Shown: in pieces, positions 1 to 8,506 of the stretch | How the letters are laid out: each line of letters opens with the position of its first letter | Position numbering within the stretch: position 1 is the first letter of the stretch | From: Idiomarina seosinensis_A | GTDB taxonomy: Bacteria; Pseudomonadota; Gammaproteobacteria; Enterobacterales; Alteromonadaceae | Length of the DNA stretch: 64,000 nt | Assembly (NCBI RefSeq): GCF_044797955.1 | Contig: NZ_CP085211.1 | Coordinates: forward strand, 2,046,001-2,110,000 | Direction of reading: 5' to 3' | Translations under genes and position numbers: made by a program | The notes under the pieces: model-generated | What the model was told of the DNA's origin: nothing | What the model saw: the letters and a program-made list of their open reading frames with translations, nothing else | Database searches by the model: none

Positions 1-628
1 GCTCTGCCCGTAATAACAATTTATTCTTTATTGGAATAGCGATAACGTTCGCAAGAAAAGCACCGTACAGGGTGGTAAGCAAGGCAACCGCCATAGCCGG
101 ACCAATGGACTTAGGATCGTCCATATTGGCCAACATACCCACCAGACCAATAAGCGTACCGATCATACCCATCGCCGGCGCGATATCGGCCAGTACGGTA
201 AAGAAGCGGGCACCTTCTTCGTGCCGTGAGTAGGACATTTGGATGTCTTTTGACAGAGTCTGGCGCACTACATCGGCATCGTGACCATCCACCAGCATAT
301 CAATTCCTTTGCGGAAGAAACGGTTGGGAATTTCGGCCTCTTCCAGCGCCAAAAAACCCCCTTTTCTGGCTGAGTCAGCCATCTCAACCGCTGTGTCGAT
401 TAACTCCTGCGGGTGTTCTATTTTAAAAAAGAATGCCTTTGTCAGCACTTTACCGGTGGCAAAAAACTGCGATAAAGGAAAATTGGCCATGACGACAAAC
501 AGTGAGCCGCCAACCACAATCAGTATTGACTGGACGTTAATGAATAGCCCGACGTCGCCACTAAGCACGATAGCCGCGATGACAAAACCAATAGCGCCTA
601 TAATTCCTATGAGTGTTGCAATATCCAC
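1..628 (-). CDS. pomA: Flagellar motor stator protein PomA/MotA, partial
   Basis: PomA pairs with PomB to form the Na+-conducting stator that turns the polar flagellum. The complement of positions 2-628 is open for 209 codons and runs off the window edge. It begins MDIATLIGIIGAIGF, a typical PomA N-terminal membrane helix, and later has the family stretches ADIAPAMGMIGTLIGLVGML and PKSIGPAMAVALLTTLYGA, which form the pore-lining helices. The start is GTG at 628, preceded by a GGGGGAAG ribosome site. The C-terminal part, and pomB that normally follows, lie outside the window. It is divergent from xseB, as in other Alteromonadales. I saw no defect in the visible part. Sodium rather than proton coupling is inferred from resemblance to PomA. 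Confidence 0.93.
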   Translation of the reverse strand, partial: MDIATLIGIIGAIGFVIAAIVLSGDVGLFINVQSILIVVGGSLFVVMANFPLSQFFATGKVLTKAFFFKIEHPQELIDTAVEMADSARKGGFLALEEAEIPNRFFRKGIDMLVDGHDADVVRQTLSKDIQMSYSRHEEGARFFTVLADIAPAMGMIGTLIGLVGMLANMDDPKSIGPAMAVALLTTLYGAFLANVIAIPIKNKLLLRAE

Positions 629-757
629 TCAACTTCCCCCTGGTTTACTGTTTTATTGCGACGTTAACGGGCAATAGATAACACCCATTTTTAAACATCG
701 CAGCGCTGCTGACAAGCTATTCAATAAAACTCTGCGATTAAGTTCTTTTATCATCGG

Positions 758-786
758 CTGACATCGACAGATCTTTATTAGATAAT
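758..786 (+). promoter_or_regulatory. Sigma70-type promoter of xseB-ispA-dxs
   Basis: CTGACA at 758-763 and GATAAT at 781-786 are separated by exactly 17 bp. That is one mismatch from the -35 consensus and one or two from TATAAT. Transcription would start near 793, shortly before xseB at 807. Prediction from sequence only. Confidence 0.6.
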
Positions 787-806
787 ACCATTACCTTTAA
801 GCGTTA

Positions 807-1058
807 ATGGATCTCAGGATGTCGGAACAAACGGATAACACGCCAAGTTTTGAACATGCACTGCAACAACTGGAACAACTGGTTAACGAGCTCGAACAGG
901 GCGACCTGCCACTCGAACAATCGTTACAAAAGTTTGAACAGGCCATCGCACTCTCCCGAACCAGCCAGACTCAACTGCAAAAAGCAGAACACAAAGTGAA
1001 GATGCTAATCGAAGAAAACGGCGAGCAACAGTTACAAGAGTCCGGAGCTTCACAGTGA
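807..1058 (+). CDS. xseB: Exodeoxyribonuclease VII small subunit
   Basis: XseB is the small subunit of exonuclease VII, which degrades single-stranded DNA together with XseA. The protein is 83 aa, or 79 aa from the second ATG at 819. It shows the family core SFEHALQQLEQLVNELEQGD followed by LPLEQSLQKFEQAIAL and a coiled-coil-like C-terminus. E. coli XseB is 80 aa, and alignment of the SFE motif favours the inner start at 819, but neither ATG has a clear ribosome site, so the longer form is given. The stop overlaps the GTG start of ispA by 4 nt (GTGA), indicating translational coupling in the xseB-ispA-dxs operon. Confidence 0.93.
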   Translation: MDLRMSEQTDNTPSFEHALQQLEQLVNELEQGDLPLEQSLQKFEQAIALSRTSQTQLQKAEHKVKMLIEENGEQQLQESGASQ

Positions 1059-1942
1059 GCATTAATCAGTTAACTGCCGCTGCCCGCCTTCGTGTTGATG
1101 AGGCGTTAGCCCAGCAGTTGATGCAGGCCAGTATCGAACCTCGGCTGGCGGAAGCCATGCGTTACGGCGCCTTACTGGGTGGTAAACGGATACGGCCTTT
1201 TCTTACGCTGAATATCGCCGAAATTTGTCAGGCCAATCCTGATAGTGCGTTAACAGCAGCCTGTGCGGTAGAATGCATTCATGCTTATTCGTTGATTCAC
1301 GATGATTTACCGGCAATGGACGACGATGATTTGCGGCGTGGGCAGCCGACCTGCCACGTGGCCTTTGATCAGGCAACGGCCATTTTGGCTGGTGATGCCT
1401 TGCAGGCTCTTGCCTTTAAACTGCTCAGTGCCGATCGCCTGAACCAGGTTCCTTGTCCACAACAGCTGCAGATGATTTCTGTATTAGCACAAGCCAGTGG
1501 TGGCATGGGCATGTGCGGCGGTCAGTCACTGGATTTAATGGCCACCAATAAACCCCTCACCGAAGCACAACTGCAACAGGTACATCGCCATAAGACCGGT
1601 GACCTGATTGCTGCCAGCGCAGAGCTGGGCGTGCTTTGCGGTTCTGCTGAGGCGCAGCGTTATCGGACTGGCTTTGCAACCTTTGCCCAACGTTTGGGTC
1701 TGGCCTTTCAAATCCAGGACGACATTTTGGACGTAACAGGTAGTACAGAGACATTAGGGAAGCCCCAGGGATCGGACCAACAGGCTCACAAATCGACCTA
1801 CGTTCAGCTGCTGGGGCTTGACGGGGCGCGGCAAAAGTTGCTGTCTTTGCATCAACAAGCACTACAGTCGTTAGCGGATATCCCGTACAATACACAACGA
1901 CTTGCGGACTTTTCTACCGCACTGCTGACGCGGGACCATTAA
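1055..1942 (+). CDS. ispA: Farnesyl diphosphate synthase
   Basis: IspA condenses IPP with DMAPP and then GPP to make farnesyl diphosphate, the precursor of quinone tails and undecaprenyl phosphate. The 295-aa protein has the first Asp-rich motif DDLPAMDD at residues 83-90, the second, DDILD, at 222-226, and the substrate motif GGKRIRP near residue 42. The length matches E. coli (299 aa). The start is GTG, embedded in the xseB stop. dxs follows after 4 nt, so precursor supply and chain elongation are made from one transcript, an arrangement common in gammaproteobacteria. Confidence 0.96.
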   Translation: MSINQLTAAARLRVDEALAQQLMQASIEPRLAEAMRYGALLGGKRIRPFLTLNIAEICQANPDSALTAACAVECIHAYSLIHDDLPAMDDDDLRRGQPTCHVAFDQATAILAGDALQALAFKLLSADRLNQVPCPQQLQMISVLAQASGGMGMCGGQSLDLMATNKPLTEAQLQQVHRHKTGDLIAASAELGVLCGSAEAQRYRTGFATFAQRLGLAFQIQDDILDVTGSTETLGKPQGSDQQAHKSTYVQLLGLDGARQKLLSLHQQALQSLADIPYNTQRLADFSTALLTRDH

Positions 1943-1946
1943 TACT

Positions 1947-3800
1947 ATGAGTACGATGAAAACACTTTTGGACGACATCGAACTGCCAACTGACTTACGC
2001 CGGCTGCAGGCCAGGCAACTGCCCCAGGTGTGTGCAGAAGTCAGACAGTTTTTATTAAACTCAGTCAGTAAAAGCAGCGGTCATCTTGCGTCTGGTTTGG
2101 GCACGGTAGAGCTTACCGTCGCGCTGCATTATGTGTTTAATACACCGGCGGACAAACTCGTCTGGGATGTCGGCCACCAGGCTTATCCCCACAAGATTCT
2201 CACCGGCCGAAAACAGCAGCTGCACACTATCCGCCAAAAAGACGGGTTGCACCCGTTCCCCTGGGCGGAGGAAAGCCCATACGATGTTCTTTCGGTCGGT
2301 CATTCGAGCACCTCGATTTCGGCTGCTCTTGGCCTGGCGGTAGCAGCAGAGCGCCGGGGTTCAAAAGAGAAGACGGTTGCTATTATTGGCGATGGCGCTA
2401 TGACCGCCGGCATGGCCTTCGAAGCAATGAATCACGCAGGCGATATTAAGCCCAATATGCTGGTGATTTTAAACGATAATGACATGTCAATTTCTGAAAA
2501 TGTCGGAGCTTTGAATCGCCACTTTGCCCGTTTATTGTCCGGAAAGGTTTATACATCACTGCGTGAGCAGGGTAAAAAACTATTAAAGCCGCTGCCGCAT
2601 ATTCAGAATTTTGCCAGTCGGGCCGAAGAGCACATGAAAGGGATGATGTCTCCCGGAACCATTTTCGAAGAACTGGGTTTTAACTACATTGGCCCTATTG
2701 ATGGTCATGATGTCGAAGAGGTTGTCGAGGCATTAACTAATATGCGCGACTTAAGCGGCCCTCAGTTATTGCACGTTGTAACCCAAAAAGGTAAAGGCTA
2801 CCGTCCTGCCGAAGATGATCCTATCGGCTACCACGGGGTACCCAAATTTGATCCGAAATTGTCGCAGTTACCAAGCAAGCCGCCTGGCATACCCTCTTAT
2901 TCTGATGTTTTTGGGCAGTGGCTTTGTGATACCGCCGATAAAGATCAGCTGCTTATGGCAATAACTCCGGCTATGCGCGAAGGCTCGGGAATGGTTAACT
3001 TCTCGAAACAATATCCTCGTCAATATTTTGATGTCGCTATTGCCGAACAACACAGCGTTACTTACGCCGCCGGCCTCGCAATAGCTGGCTTTAAGCCCGT
3101 GGTGGCGATTTACTCAACGTTTTTACAACGAGCTTACGACCAACTTATCCACGATGTTGCGTTACAAAACCTGGATGTTCTTTTTGCCATTGACCGAGCG
3201 GGTATCGTAGGTGCTGACGGACCTACCCATCAGGGAGCCTTTGACCTGAGTTATCTGCGCTGCATTCCCAATATGCTGGTGATGACACCGGGCGATGAAC
3301 AAGAATGCCGCGATATGCTGAAAACCGGATACGATTACTCCGGACCCGCAGCTGTTCGGTATCCGCGCGGCGCCGGCACCGGCTGCCAGCTGCGCAGCGA
3401 AGACAAAAAACTGGAGATCGGTAAATCACGCACTCTCGTTAAAGGTCAGCAGGTGGCGCTGCTTAATTTTGGTGCGCTATTACCCGAGTGTCAGCAGGCT
3501 GCTGAACAGCTGGATGCAACGCTCATCGACATGCGTTTTGTCAAACCGATTGATGAGCAGGCAATCATTGAGGCTGCACAAACGCACTCATTATTAGTTA
3601 CTGTCGAGGAAAACGTCATTCAGGGTGGTGCCGGCACTGCTGTTTTAGAAGTTCTTGCCAGGCATCATCTGCAGGTTAAAACGCTAGCCATTGGTTTACC
3701 CGACAGCTTTATAAAACATGGCGGCCAAGAAGAAATTCGGACAGAGCTGGGGCTGGATGCTGCCGCGATAATTGAGCGAATTAAAGCCAGTTTAGATTAA
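1947..3800 (+). CDS. dxs: 1-deoxy-D-xylulose-5-phosphate synthase
   Basis: Dxs is the TPP enzyme that joins pyruvate and glyceraldehyde 3-phosphate in the first step of the MEP isoprenoid pathway. It also feeds thiamine and pyridoxal synthesis. The protein is 617 aa (E. coli 620). It shows SGHLASGLGTVELTVAL near residue 44, the TPP/Mg motif GDGAMTAG at 148-155 with NDNDMSIS at 176-183, and the transketolase pyrimidine part with VAIAEQHSVTYAAGLA. It starts 4 nt after ispA. Its last 9 nt overlap the 3' end of convergent pgpA, leaving no room for a separate terminator. Confidence 0.97.
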   Translation: MSTMKTLLDDIELPTDLRRLQARQLPQVCAEVRQFLLNSVSKSSGHLASGLGTVELTVALHYVFNTPADKLVWDVGHQAYPHKILTGRKQQLHTIRQKDGLHPFPWAEESPYDVLSVGHSSTSISAALGLAVAAERRGSKEKTVAIIGDGAMTAGMAFEAMNHAGDIKPNMLVILNDNDMSISENVGALNRHFARLLSGKVYTSLREQGKKLLKPLPHIQNFASRAEEHMKGMMSPGTIFEELGFNYIGPIDGHDVEEVVEALTNMRDLSGPQLLHVVTQKGKGYRPAEDDPIGYHGVPKFDPKLSQLPSKPPGIPSYSDVFGQWLCDTADKDQLLMAITPAMREGSGMVNFSKQYPRQYFDVAIAEQHSVTYAAGLAIAGFKPVVAIYSTFLQRAYDQLIHDVALQNLDVLFAIDRAGIVGADGPTHQGAFDLSYLRCIPNMLVMTPGDEQECRDMLKTGYDYSGPAAVRYPRGAGTGCQLRSEDKKLEIGKSRTLVKGQQVALLNFGALLPECQQAAEQLDATLIDMRFVKPIDEQAIIEAAQTHSLLVTVEENVIQGGAGTAVLEVLARHHLQVKTLAIGLPDSFIKHGGQEEIRTELGLDAAAIIERIKASLD

Positions 3801-4265
3801 AATTAGCCCCAGATGGATGATGGCTGCGCTAACAATGCCGGCCATCACATCATCCAGCATTACGCTCATGCCACCCGTCAACTGTCTGTCAGCCCAGCCA
3901 ATCGGCCCCGGCTTGGCAATATCAAACAACCGAAACAGCAGAAATGACGCGATGATATAAGGCCACTCAAAAGGTAGGGCAAACATCGCGATGGCATAAC
4001 CGACAATTTCATCCCAGACAATGGCAGGATGGTCATGCTCGCCCATCGCTTTGGCGGTAACGCCGCACAAATAAATGCCAAAAATGACTCCAGCGACTAA
4101 AAAAATCAGGTAAAACCACACTGATGTTAAGCTTAGTAAGCCAACTAACGGAATTGCCGCCAGCGTACCGAAAGTTCCGGGAGCTTTAGGCGCCAGGCCA
4201 CTACCAAAGCCCAGCGCAAGAAAATGCAGTGGATTCGTCATACGAACCGAAGGCCAACGTTTCAT
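3792..4265 (-). CDS. pgpA: Phosphatidylglycerophosphatase A
   Basis: PgpA dephosphorylates phosphatidylglycerophosphate to phosphatidylglycerol in the inner membrane. The 157-aa protein has the family start region NPLHFLALGFGSGLAPKAPG, the acidic motif IVWDEIVGY in the middle, and MLDDVMAG near the C-terminus, with several hydrophobic segments. Its start overlaps the thiL stop by 4 nt (ATGA), and its end overlaps convergent dxs by 9 nt. A second ATG eight codons in (MTNPLHF) is a possible start. The nusB-thiL-pgpA order is a standard gammaproteobacterial arrangement. Confidence 0.95.
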   Translation of the reverse strand: MKRWPSVRMTNPLHFLALGFGSGLAPKAPGTFGTLAAIPLVGLLSLTSVWFYLIFLVAGVIFGIYLCGVTAKAMGEHDHPAIVWDEIVGYAIAMFALPFEWPYIIASFLLFRLFDIAKPGPIGWADRQLTGGMSVMLDDVMAGIVSAAIIHLGLILI

Positions 4266-5263
4266 CGATTCCCCTGATCGCTACCAGACGACATAAAGTG
4301 GTTATAGCCAGCCTGTTCTAACTGAACCTCGTAGGGTTCACCATGTAACTTAAAATGAATCAAAGGCTGTTTATTTTGTGTTACTCGGCCTATGCAGGCG
4401 GGCTTATCTTTTAAATGCGCGGTGAGCGTTTCAAGCCGGCCGCGGTTATGTTCATCGACCGTAAAACAGAGTTCATAATCATCACCAGCGGACAACGCCT
4501 TTTTATAAGCTTCGGCCTGAGTCAGAGTTTCTGTCATGGCAAGCGACAGTGGCAACTCTTCCATAATAATGTCGGCTCCGGCTTTGGACGCTTCTAAAAT
4601 GTGCTGCAGATCGGCAACCAGGCCATCAGAAATGTCAATACATGAACTGGCAATGCTTCTCAGGCTTTGACCCAGCGCTACCCGTGGCCCTGGATAATGT
4701 AAACGTTCAATCAGGTGCTGCGCGTAAGGTCCTCTGGCGGATATTTTTTGCTGGGTGATATCCAGAGCGAGACCCGCATCGCCCAATGGCCCGCTAACAT
4801 AAATCCAGTCCCCTGGTTTGGCTCCGGAACGGGGTATTGCCTCGCCTTCAGGTACCTGGCCGTGGGCGGTTACTGTAACAGTCAATGGCCCGCGGGTGGT
4901 GTCGCCGCCGATCAATGAACAGTTATAATAATCACAAATTTCATGCAGCCCTGCAGCGAATTCCTGTAACCACTCCGGATTCGACTCCGGCAGTGTCAGA
5001 GCCAGGGAAACCCAGCAGGGTTCGGCACCCATAGCAGCTAAATCACTAAGATTAACCGCAATAATTTTATGGCCGATAGCGCGCGCTGGTGTCGAGTGGT
5101 CAAAGTGTACACCTTCGACCATGGTATCGGTTACTGTGACTAAATCATGGCCAGGCAGGGGGCGCGTGACCGCTCCATCATCGCCAATGCCAAATTTAAC
5201 ATCGGCGCGCTGGGCCTTTTCGTTAGCAAAATAACGTTGAATTAAGCTGAATTCATTAAGCAT
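4262..5263 (-). CDS. thiL: Thiamine-monophosphate kinase
   Basis: ThiL phosphorylates thiamine monophosphate to the active cofactor TPP. The 333-aa protein begins MLNEFSLIQRYF and has the ATP/Mg-binding segments GIGDDGAV near residue 26, TDTMVEGVHF near 46, IGGDTTRG near 117 and ISAGDDYEL-type ALSAGDDYELCF near 256, all conserved in the PurM-like kinase family. It lies 62 nt downstream of nusB and is coupled to pgpA by a 4-nt overlap. No TPP riboswitch is visible upstream. The ATG at 5263 has only a weak ribosome site. Confidence 0.96.
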   Translation of the reverse strand: MLNEFSLIQRYFANEKAQRADVKFGIGDDGAVTRPLPGHDLVTVTDTMVEGVHFDHSTPARAIGHKIIAVNLSDLAAMGAEPCWVSLALTLPESNPEWLQEFAAGLHEICDYYNCSLIGGDTTRGPLTVTVTAHGQVPEGEAIPRSGAKPGDWIYVSGPLGDAGLALDITQQKISARGPYAQHLIERLHYPGPRVALGQSLRSIASSCIDISDGLVADLQHILEASKAGADIIMEELPLSLAMTETLTQAEAYKKALSAGDDYELCFTVDEHNRGRLETLTAHLKDKPACIGRVTQNKQPLIHFKLHGEPYEVQLEQAGYNHFMSSGSDQGNR

Positions 5264-5292
5264 GTAAGGTGCGATCGGTTATCAAATGGGCT

Positions 5293-5318
5293 GGCCAGCT
5301 TAACTACCGAAGCTGGCC
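5293..5318 (-). other. Perfect 9-bp inverted repeat between nusB and thiL
   Basis: GGCCAGCTT (5293-5301) and AAGCTGGCC (5310-5318) are exact complements with an 8-nt loop. On the minus strand, in the direction of transcription, no run of T follows, so it is not a typical intrinsic terminator for nusB. On the plus strand GTTGCTTTT follows. It could be a processing or attenuation hairpin within the nusB-thiL-pgpA transcript. Confidence 0.5.
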
Positions 5319-5325
5319 GTTGCTT

Positions 5326-5745
5326 TTACTGGCGGACCGGGCGCAGTGAATCCACTGCTTTATCCAGTACCCCATTGACAAAACGATGGCTGTCATCGGC
5401 ACCAAACGACTTTGCCAATTCGATGGCCTCGTTGATAGCCACCTTGTAAGGCACATCAAGACGCTCCCTTAGCTCGTAAGCAGCGATACGAAGCACCGCC
5501 AACTCGACCGGGTCCAACTCGTTTATTGGCCTGTCTAAAAAGGGGCTGAGGGTATTGTCCAGGCTTTTATAATGACTGCCGACACCATTCAGAAGTTGCA
5601 GAAAATAATCAACATCAACTTTGCTGGTATCATTGTCGGTTAAGTACTGAGCTTCGATTTCGGAAAATGTATTTTGCGATAGCTGCCAGGAATAAACGGC
5701 CTGAACAGCTAACTTTCTTGCCTTTCTGCGCGCTGCAGGTTTCAT
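5326..5745 (-). CDS. nusB: Transcription antitermination factor NusB
   Basis: NusB binds boxA RNA with ribosomal protein S10 and supports antitermination of rRNA operons. The protein is 139 aa, the same length as E. coli NusB. It begins with the basic RNA-binding stretch MKPAARRKARKLAVQAVYSW, then contains LDPVELAVLRIAAYEL and the C-terminal VINEAIELAKSFG-like segment AINEAIELAKSFGADDSHRF. The start has a good ribosome site (AAGGAG) and lies 10 nt after the ribH stop, so the two are likely co-transcribed. Confidence 0.97.
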   Translation of the reverse strand: MKPAARRKARKLAVQAVYSWQLSQNTFSEIEAQYLTDNDTSKVDVDYFLQLLNGVGSHYKSLDNTLSPFLDRPINELDPVELAVLRIAAYELRERLDVPYKVAINEAIELAKSFGADDSHRFVNGVLDKAVDSLRPVRQ

Positions 5746-5755
5746 CAGGTACTCC

Positions 5756-6220
5756 TTACAGCTGTTCCAGCACGTTAACCATTTCTAACGCGCTCAATGC
5801 CGCCTCAGAACCTTTATTACCCGCTTTCGAGCCACTACGCTCGATAGCCTGTTCAAGACTGTCGGTCGTAATCACTCCAAAAGCGACAGGCAAACCGAAC
5901 TCAAGAGCTACCCGGCCAAGCCCGCTGTTACATTCGCCGGCAACAAATTCAAAATGCGGGGTGCCACCACGAATTACAGCGCCGACGGCAATAATTGCGT
6001 CATAATTTCCTGAGGCGGCGAGTTTTTTAGCCGTAACCGGTATTTCATACGCACCCGGAACTCGCACCACGGTAATGTCGTCTTTATTCACCTGACCGTA
6101 ATGTTGCAGTGTTTGTACTGCTCCATCTAGTAAACTTTCAACGACAAAGTGATTAAAGCGAGACACGATAATCGCGAATTTTTTGCCGCTTGCGGCGATA
6201 CCACCTTCAATGACCTGCAT
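5756..6220 (-). CDS. ribH: 6,7-dimethyl-8-ribityllumazine synthase
   Basis: Lumazine synthase makes the immediate precursor of riboflavin from 3,4-dihydroxybutanone phosphate and a pyrimidine. The 154-aa protein (also called RibE in E. coli, 156 aa) shows IIVSRFNHFV near the N-terminus, VPGAYEIPVTAKKLA, the catalytic-histidine region GAVIRGGTPHFEFVAG and ERSGSKAGNKGSEAAL. The reading frame is open upstream for 43 more codons, but ATG 6220 is the true start because AAAGGAAC precedes it and family alignment begins there. nusB follows after 10 nt. ribBA and ribD, often upstream, are absent. Confidence 0.96.
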   Translation of the reverse strand: MQVIEGGIAASGKKFAIIVSRFNHFVVESLLDGAVQTLQHYGQVNKDDITVVRVPGAYEIPVTAKKLAASGNYDAIIAVGAVIRGGTPHFEFVAGECNSGLGRVALEFGLPVAFGVITTDSLEQAIERSGSKAGNKGSEAALSALEMVNVLEQL

Positions 6221-6299
6221 AATTGTTCCTTTCTTCAGACCGCTGCTTACGCTCTTGCAATTGGCGCTAATAATACCATAAAAGACTTTTTTTTGCGGT

Positions 6300-6947
6300 T
6301 TATTTCCGCGCCAGCGTATAGGAGTAGAACAGCTCTTCCGCGTCCTCATTGTGTCCTGCCAAACGCGCTGAGCTGCTCTCCAGTACTGCCCGGGCTGGCT
6401 GGTTGGACTCCGCCACGGGGAATAATACCTGACCCCAGGGCCAGCCGGTTTTTAACCAATCAGTCATTAACTGAAAAAGATCGTTATGCAAACTGTTGCT
6501 GACTGCGCGCTCGGTTAGCCACCAGCTAACCTCGGCATTATATTTACTGGTATCAATGGCCCCGGACTGACTTCTACCGGCAATAACAGGAACAAAATAA
6601 ACCGCACCAATTATCCGGTCACGCTGACGATCAATGACTACATAGGTAAAGGCTTTATTGTTATCCTGCTGAGCTAGGTGTACCTGCATCATGGAATGGT
6701 TTTGTTCTTTGGTTGTTTTGTCCGAGGGCCAACCCCACCCGAGTCGCTGATAAAGCCATTCCTGAGAGCCCATATAACTTTGATATAAGGCTTCTGAGTC
6801 TTCAGCCGCCAACGGCCTGACTAATAGCGCTTCGGACTGGGTCCGTTCCGGCTTAACCCAGTTTGACTGCCAGAATTCAGCCGCCGCCAAAGGCGCGGCC
6901 GCAACAGCAAGCAAAAGCAGCAAAGAGGCACGTAACCAGAGCCCCAT
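6300..6947 (-). CDS. GNAT-like acetyltransferase fold protein with signal peptide
   Basis: The 215-aa protein starts with a clear signal peptide (MGLWLRASLLLLLAVAAAPLAAA, then EFWQ), predicting export to the periplasm. The mature part resembles the GNAT N-acyltransferase fold: LLVRPLAAEDSEALYQSYMG like an N-terminal strand/helix, FTYVVIDRQRDRIIGAVYFVPV like the central beta strands, and NAEVSWWLTERAVSNSLHNDL where the acetyl-CoA loop would lie. The usual Q/RxxGxG/A acetyl-CoA loop is not evident. Its TAA stop is separate from ribH. Its start ATG overlaps the stop of the upstream acyltransferase gene by 1 nt (TAATG), so the two are coupled. Function is not known; acetyl-CoA is not expected in the periplasm. 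Confidence 0.7.
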   Translation of the reverse strand: MGLWLRASLLLLLAVAAAPLAAAEFWQSNWVKPERTQSEALLVRPLAAEDSEALYQSYMGSQEWLYQRLGWGWPSDKTTKEQNHSMMQVHLAQQDNNKAFTYVVIDRQRDRIIGAVYFVPVIAGRSQSGAIDTSKYNAEVSWWLTERAVSNSLHNDLFQLMTDWLKTGWPWGQVLFPVAESNQPARAVLESSSARLAGHNEDAEELFYSYTLARK

Positions 6948-7555
6948 TAACTAAACTCCACTCGCTTACCCTGAGCATGGGCAAAAAAGCTTTTTATTCG
7001 TTCCAGCTCTTTTTCTATTTCGCCGGTGATCATCATTGCAGGACCAATATCAATGGCTTTGCGGGCGTAATCAAATGCTACCGGAATAATGGGCACGTTT
7101 GCCTGTTTGGCAATGTGCAGAAATCCTTTCTTCCATTCGGTGACTTTTTTTCGGGTACCCTCGGGCGTGATGACGACAATCATTTCATCGGCAGCTTCGA
7201 ACTCGCTTACCATCTTGCCGACCACACCATTAGGCGCACTTCGATCGATGGGGATACCGCCCAGTTTAGTCATCAGGCTTTTTAGAGGAAAGCGAAACAA
7301 ACTGGCTTTGGCAAGATAGTTAAGCTTTAATCCCATTGCCAGCATAACAAAAACCCCAATTGGAAAATCCCAATTAGAGGTATGAGGAGCTACAGGCAAT
7401 ATCGCTTTGTTAACATCCGGCATTTCGCCGTTAATCTTCCAGCCCCCAAATAAGCGTAAACCAACGCGGCCCAACCAGCGTGAAAATCGGCCATCACGAG
7501 TGGGAAACTCACCCTTAGCGTGTTCAGGAATTGCATTGTCTTCTGGTTTACTCAT
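6947..7555 (-). CDS. Lysophospholipid acyltransferase family protein (PlsC-like)
   Basis: This 202-aa protein belongs to the glycerolipid acyltransferase superfamily. The catalytic H-x4-D motif is seen in APHTSNWDFP near residue 56, and TPEGTRKKVTEWKKGFLHIA near 130 corresponds to the substrate-phosphate-binding EGTR block. GGIPIDRS is the third family motif. No full membrane helix is evident, so it is probably membrane-associated. It sits between the DUF3014 gene (4-nt overlap) and the secreted GNAT-like gene (1-nt overlap). It is a short variant, unlike housekeeping PlsC (about 240 aa). The acyl acceptor is unknown. Confidence 0.85.
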   Translation of the reverse strand: MSKPEDNAIPEHAKGEFPTRDGRFSRWLGRVGLRLFGGWKINGEMPDVNKAILPVAPHTSNWDFPIGVFVMLAMGLKLNYLAKASLFRFPLKSLMTKLGGIPIDRSAPNGVVGKMVSEFEAADEMIVVITPEGTRKKVTEWKKGFLHIAKQANVPIIPVAFDYARKAIDIGPAMMITGEIEKELERIKSFFAHAQGKRVEFS

Positions 7556-8469
7556 AGTTGCTTTTCAAATTCCTGTTTTAAAGACGATAACTTGCTTTTT
7601 AACCGTCTGATATTGTCAGGTCCCATTCTCAAAAGTTGCTTTTGAGCTGGCGGCAGATTCTCGTAAGACGGGTTCGCATAGGTGTACATCACCTCATCAT
7701 CTTTCACCTCGACCAGTGTTTCTGGTACCGGCGTGTCCATTAACACCTCAATGGCCTCGACAATTGCCCGGGTAAAGTCTGCATCAGGGTAACCAATATC
7801 AGCATAAGCTTCCGACAGTAGTGGCCTGAATAACTGATAGTTTTCAACCACCGCTTCTTCGTCAAGGCTGACAAACCAGTCCACCAGTGCGTCATAGCGC
7901 TGGTAGCTTTGTTCATCAATATACAAAGCGCCATCAATTTCCAATACTTTAAAACGGCCGTCAGGACGCTGCACCACGGTTCGCTCACGAACCAACGAGC
8001 CATTACGAAGATTATCGACAATGACCACTACATCACTGACAAGTTGTGAACTTTTGAGTGGTTGAATTTCAACGCCACTGGAGTCCAGCGTCTGCAGAAC
8101 GGTTGGCGTGCTGTTAGCAAGGTCCGGCAGTTCCGGCGCTGGCTCAACTTCAGATTCAGCTGGCTGCGACTGTTCGTCAGTTCGCTGGCGATCCTCGTCC
8201 GCCGAACTTACCGGTTCACTCTCGGTGGGTTCTTCCGGCACAGGATCAATTGCCACAGAAGCTTCAGGTTCCGGCGCAGGACTTTGCTCTTCAACGGGTT
8301 GCGCTACCGGCTCTTTAGCCACGGGCTGGCGTTCAGACTTTGGCGTATCTTCCGTTGCAAGTAACCACCAAAGGGCCAGAGCAATCGCAATAATAGCAAC
8401 AATTGCGACCACAACCCTGGTTGTCATCGAACCACCGGACTGTTGCTCAAGGTTGTCGTTGTCGGACAT
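7552..8469 (-). CDS. DUF3014 family membrane-anchored protein
   Basis: A 305-aa protein of unknown function. It has a short cytoplasmic N-terminus and one membrane helix at about residues 19-40 (VVVAIVAIIAIALALWWLLA). A low-complexity Pro/Glu/Ser-rich spacer follows to about residue 105, then a folded domain with RERTVVQRPDGRFKV and YIDEQSYQRYDALVDWF that matches my memory of DUF3014. The spacer suggests a periplasmic domain held away from the inner membrane. The stop overlaps the PlsC-like gene by 4 nt; yaaA is 37 nt upstream on the same strand. Confidence 0.8.
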   Translation of the reverse strand: MSDNDNLEQQSGGSMTTRVVVAIVAIIAIALALWWLLATEDTPKSERQPVAKEPVAQPVEEQSPAPEPEASVAIDPVPEEPTESEPVSSADEDRQRTDEQSQPAESEVEPAPELPDLANSTPTVLQTLDSSGVEIQPLKSSQLVSDVVVIVDNLRNGSLVRERTVVQRPDGRFKVLEIDGALYIDEQSYQRYDALVDWFVSLDEEAVVENYQLFRPLLSEAYADIGYPDADFTRAIVEAIEVLMDTPVPETLVEVKDDEVMYTYANPSYENLPPAQKQLLRMGPDNIRRLKSKLSSLKQEFEKQL

Positions 8470-8506
8470 CTTTTATACCTATTCGGTTATGCTTTTACTA
8501 AGCGAA

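Noticed and set aside
700..709. 10-bp palindrome GCAGCGCTGC in the pomA/xseB region
   Set aside because: Short, no flanking symmetry, and not placed over the promoter at 758-786; expected by chance.
1557..1895. 112-codon minus-strand ORF inside ispA
   Set aside because: It lies wholly within the conserved ispA frame and its product is Arg/Pro-rich with no recognisable motif.
4262..6299. TPP or FMN riboswitch upstream of thiL or ribH
   Set aside because: I looked for long structured leaders and conserved boxes; the spacers are 62 and about 79 nt with no such elements.
5756..6349. 197-codon form of lumazine synthase
   Set aside because: The 43 extra residues match nothing in the family, and ATG 6220 has the ribosome site.
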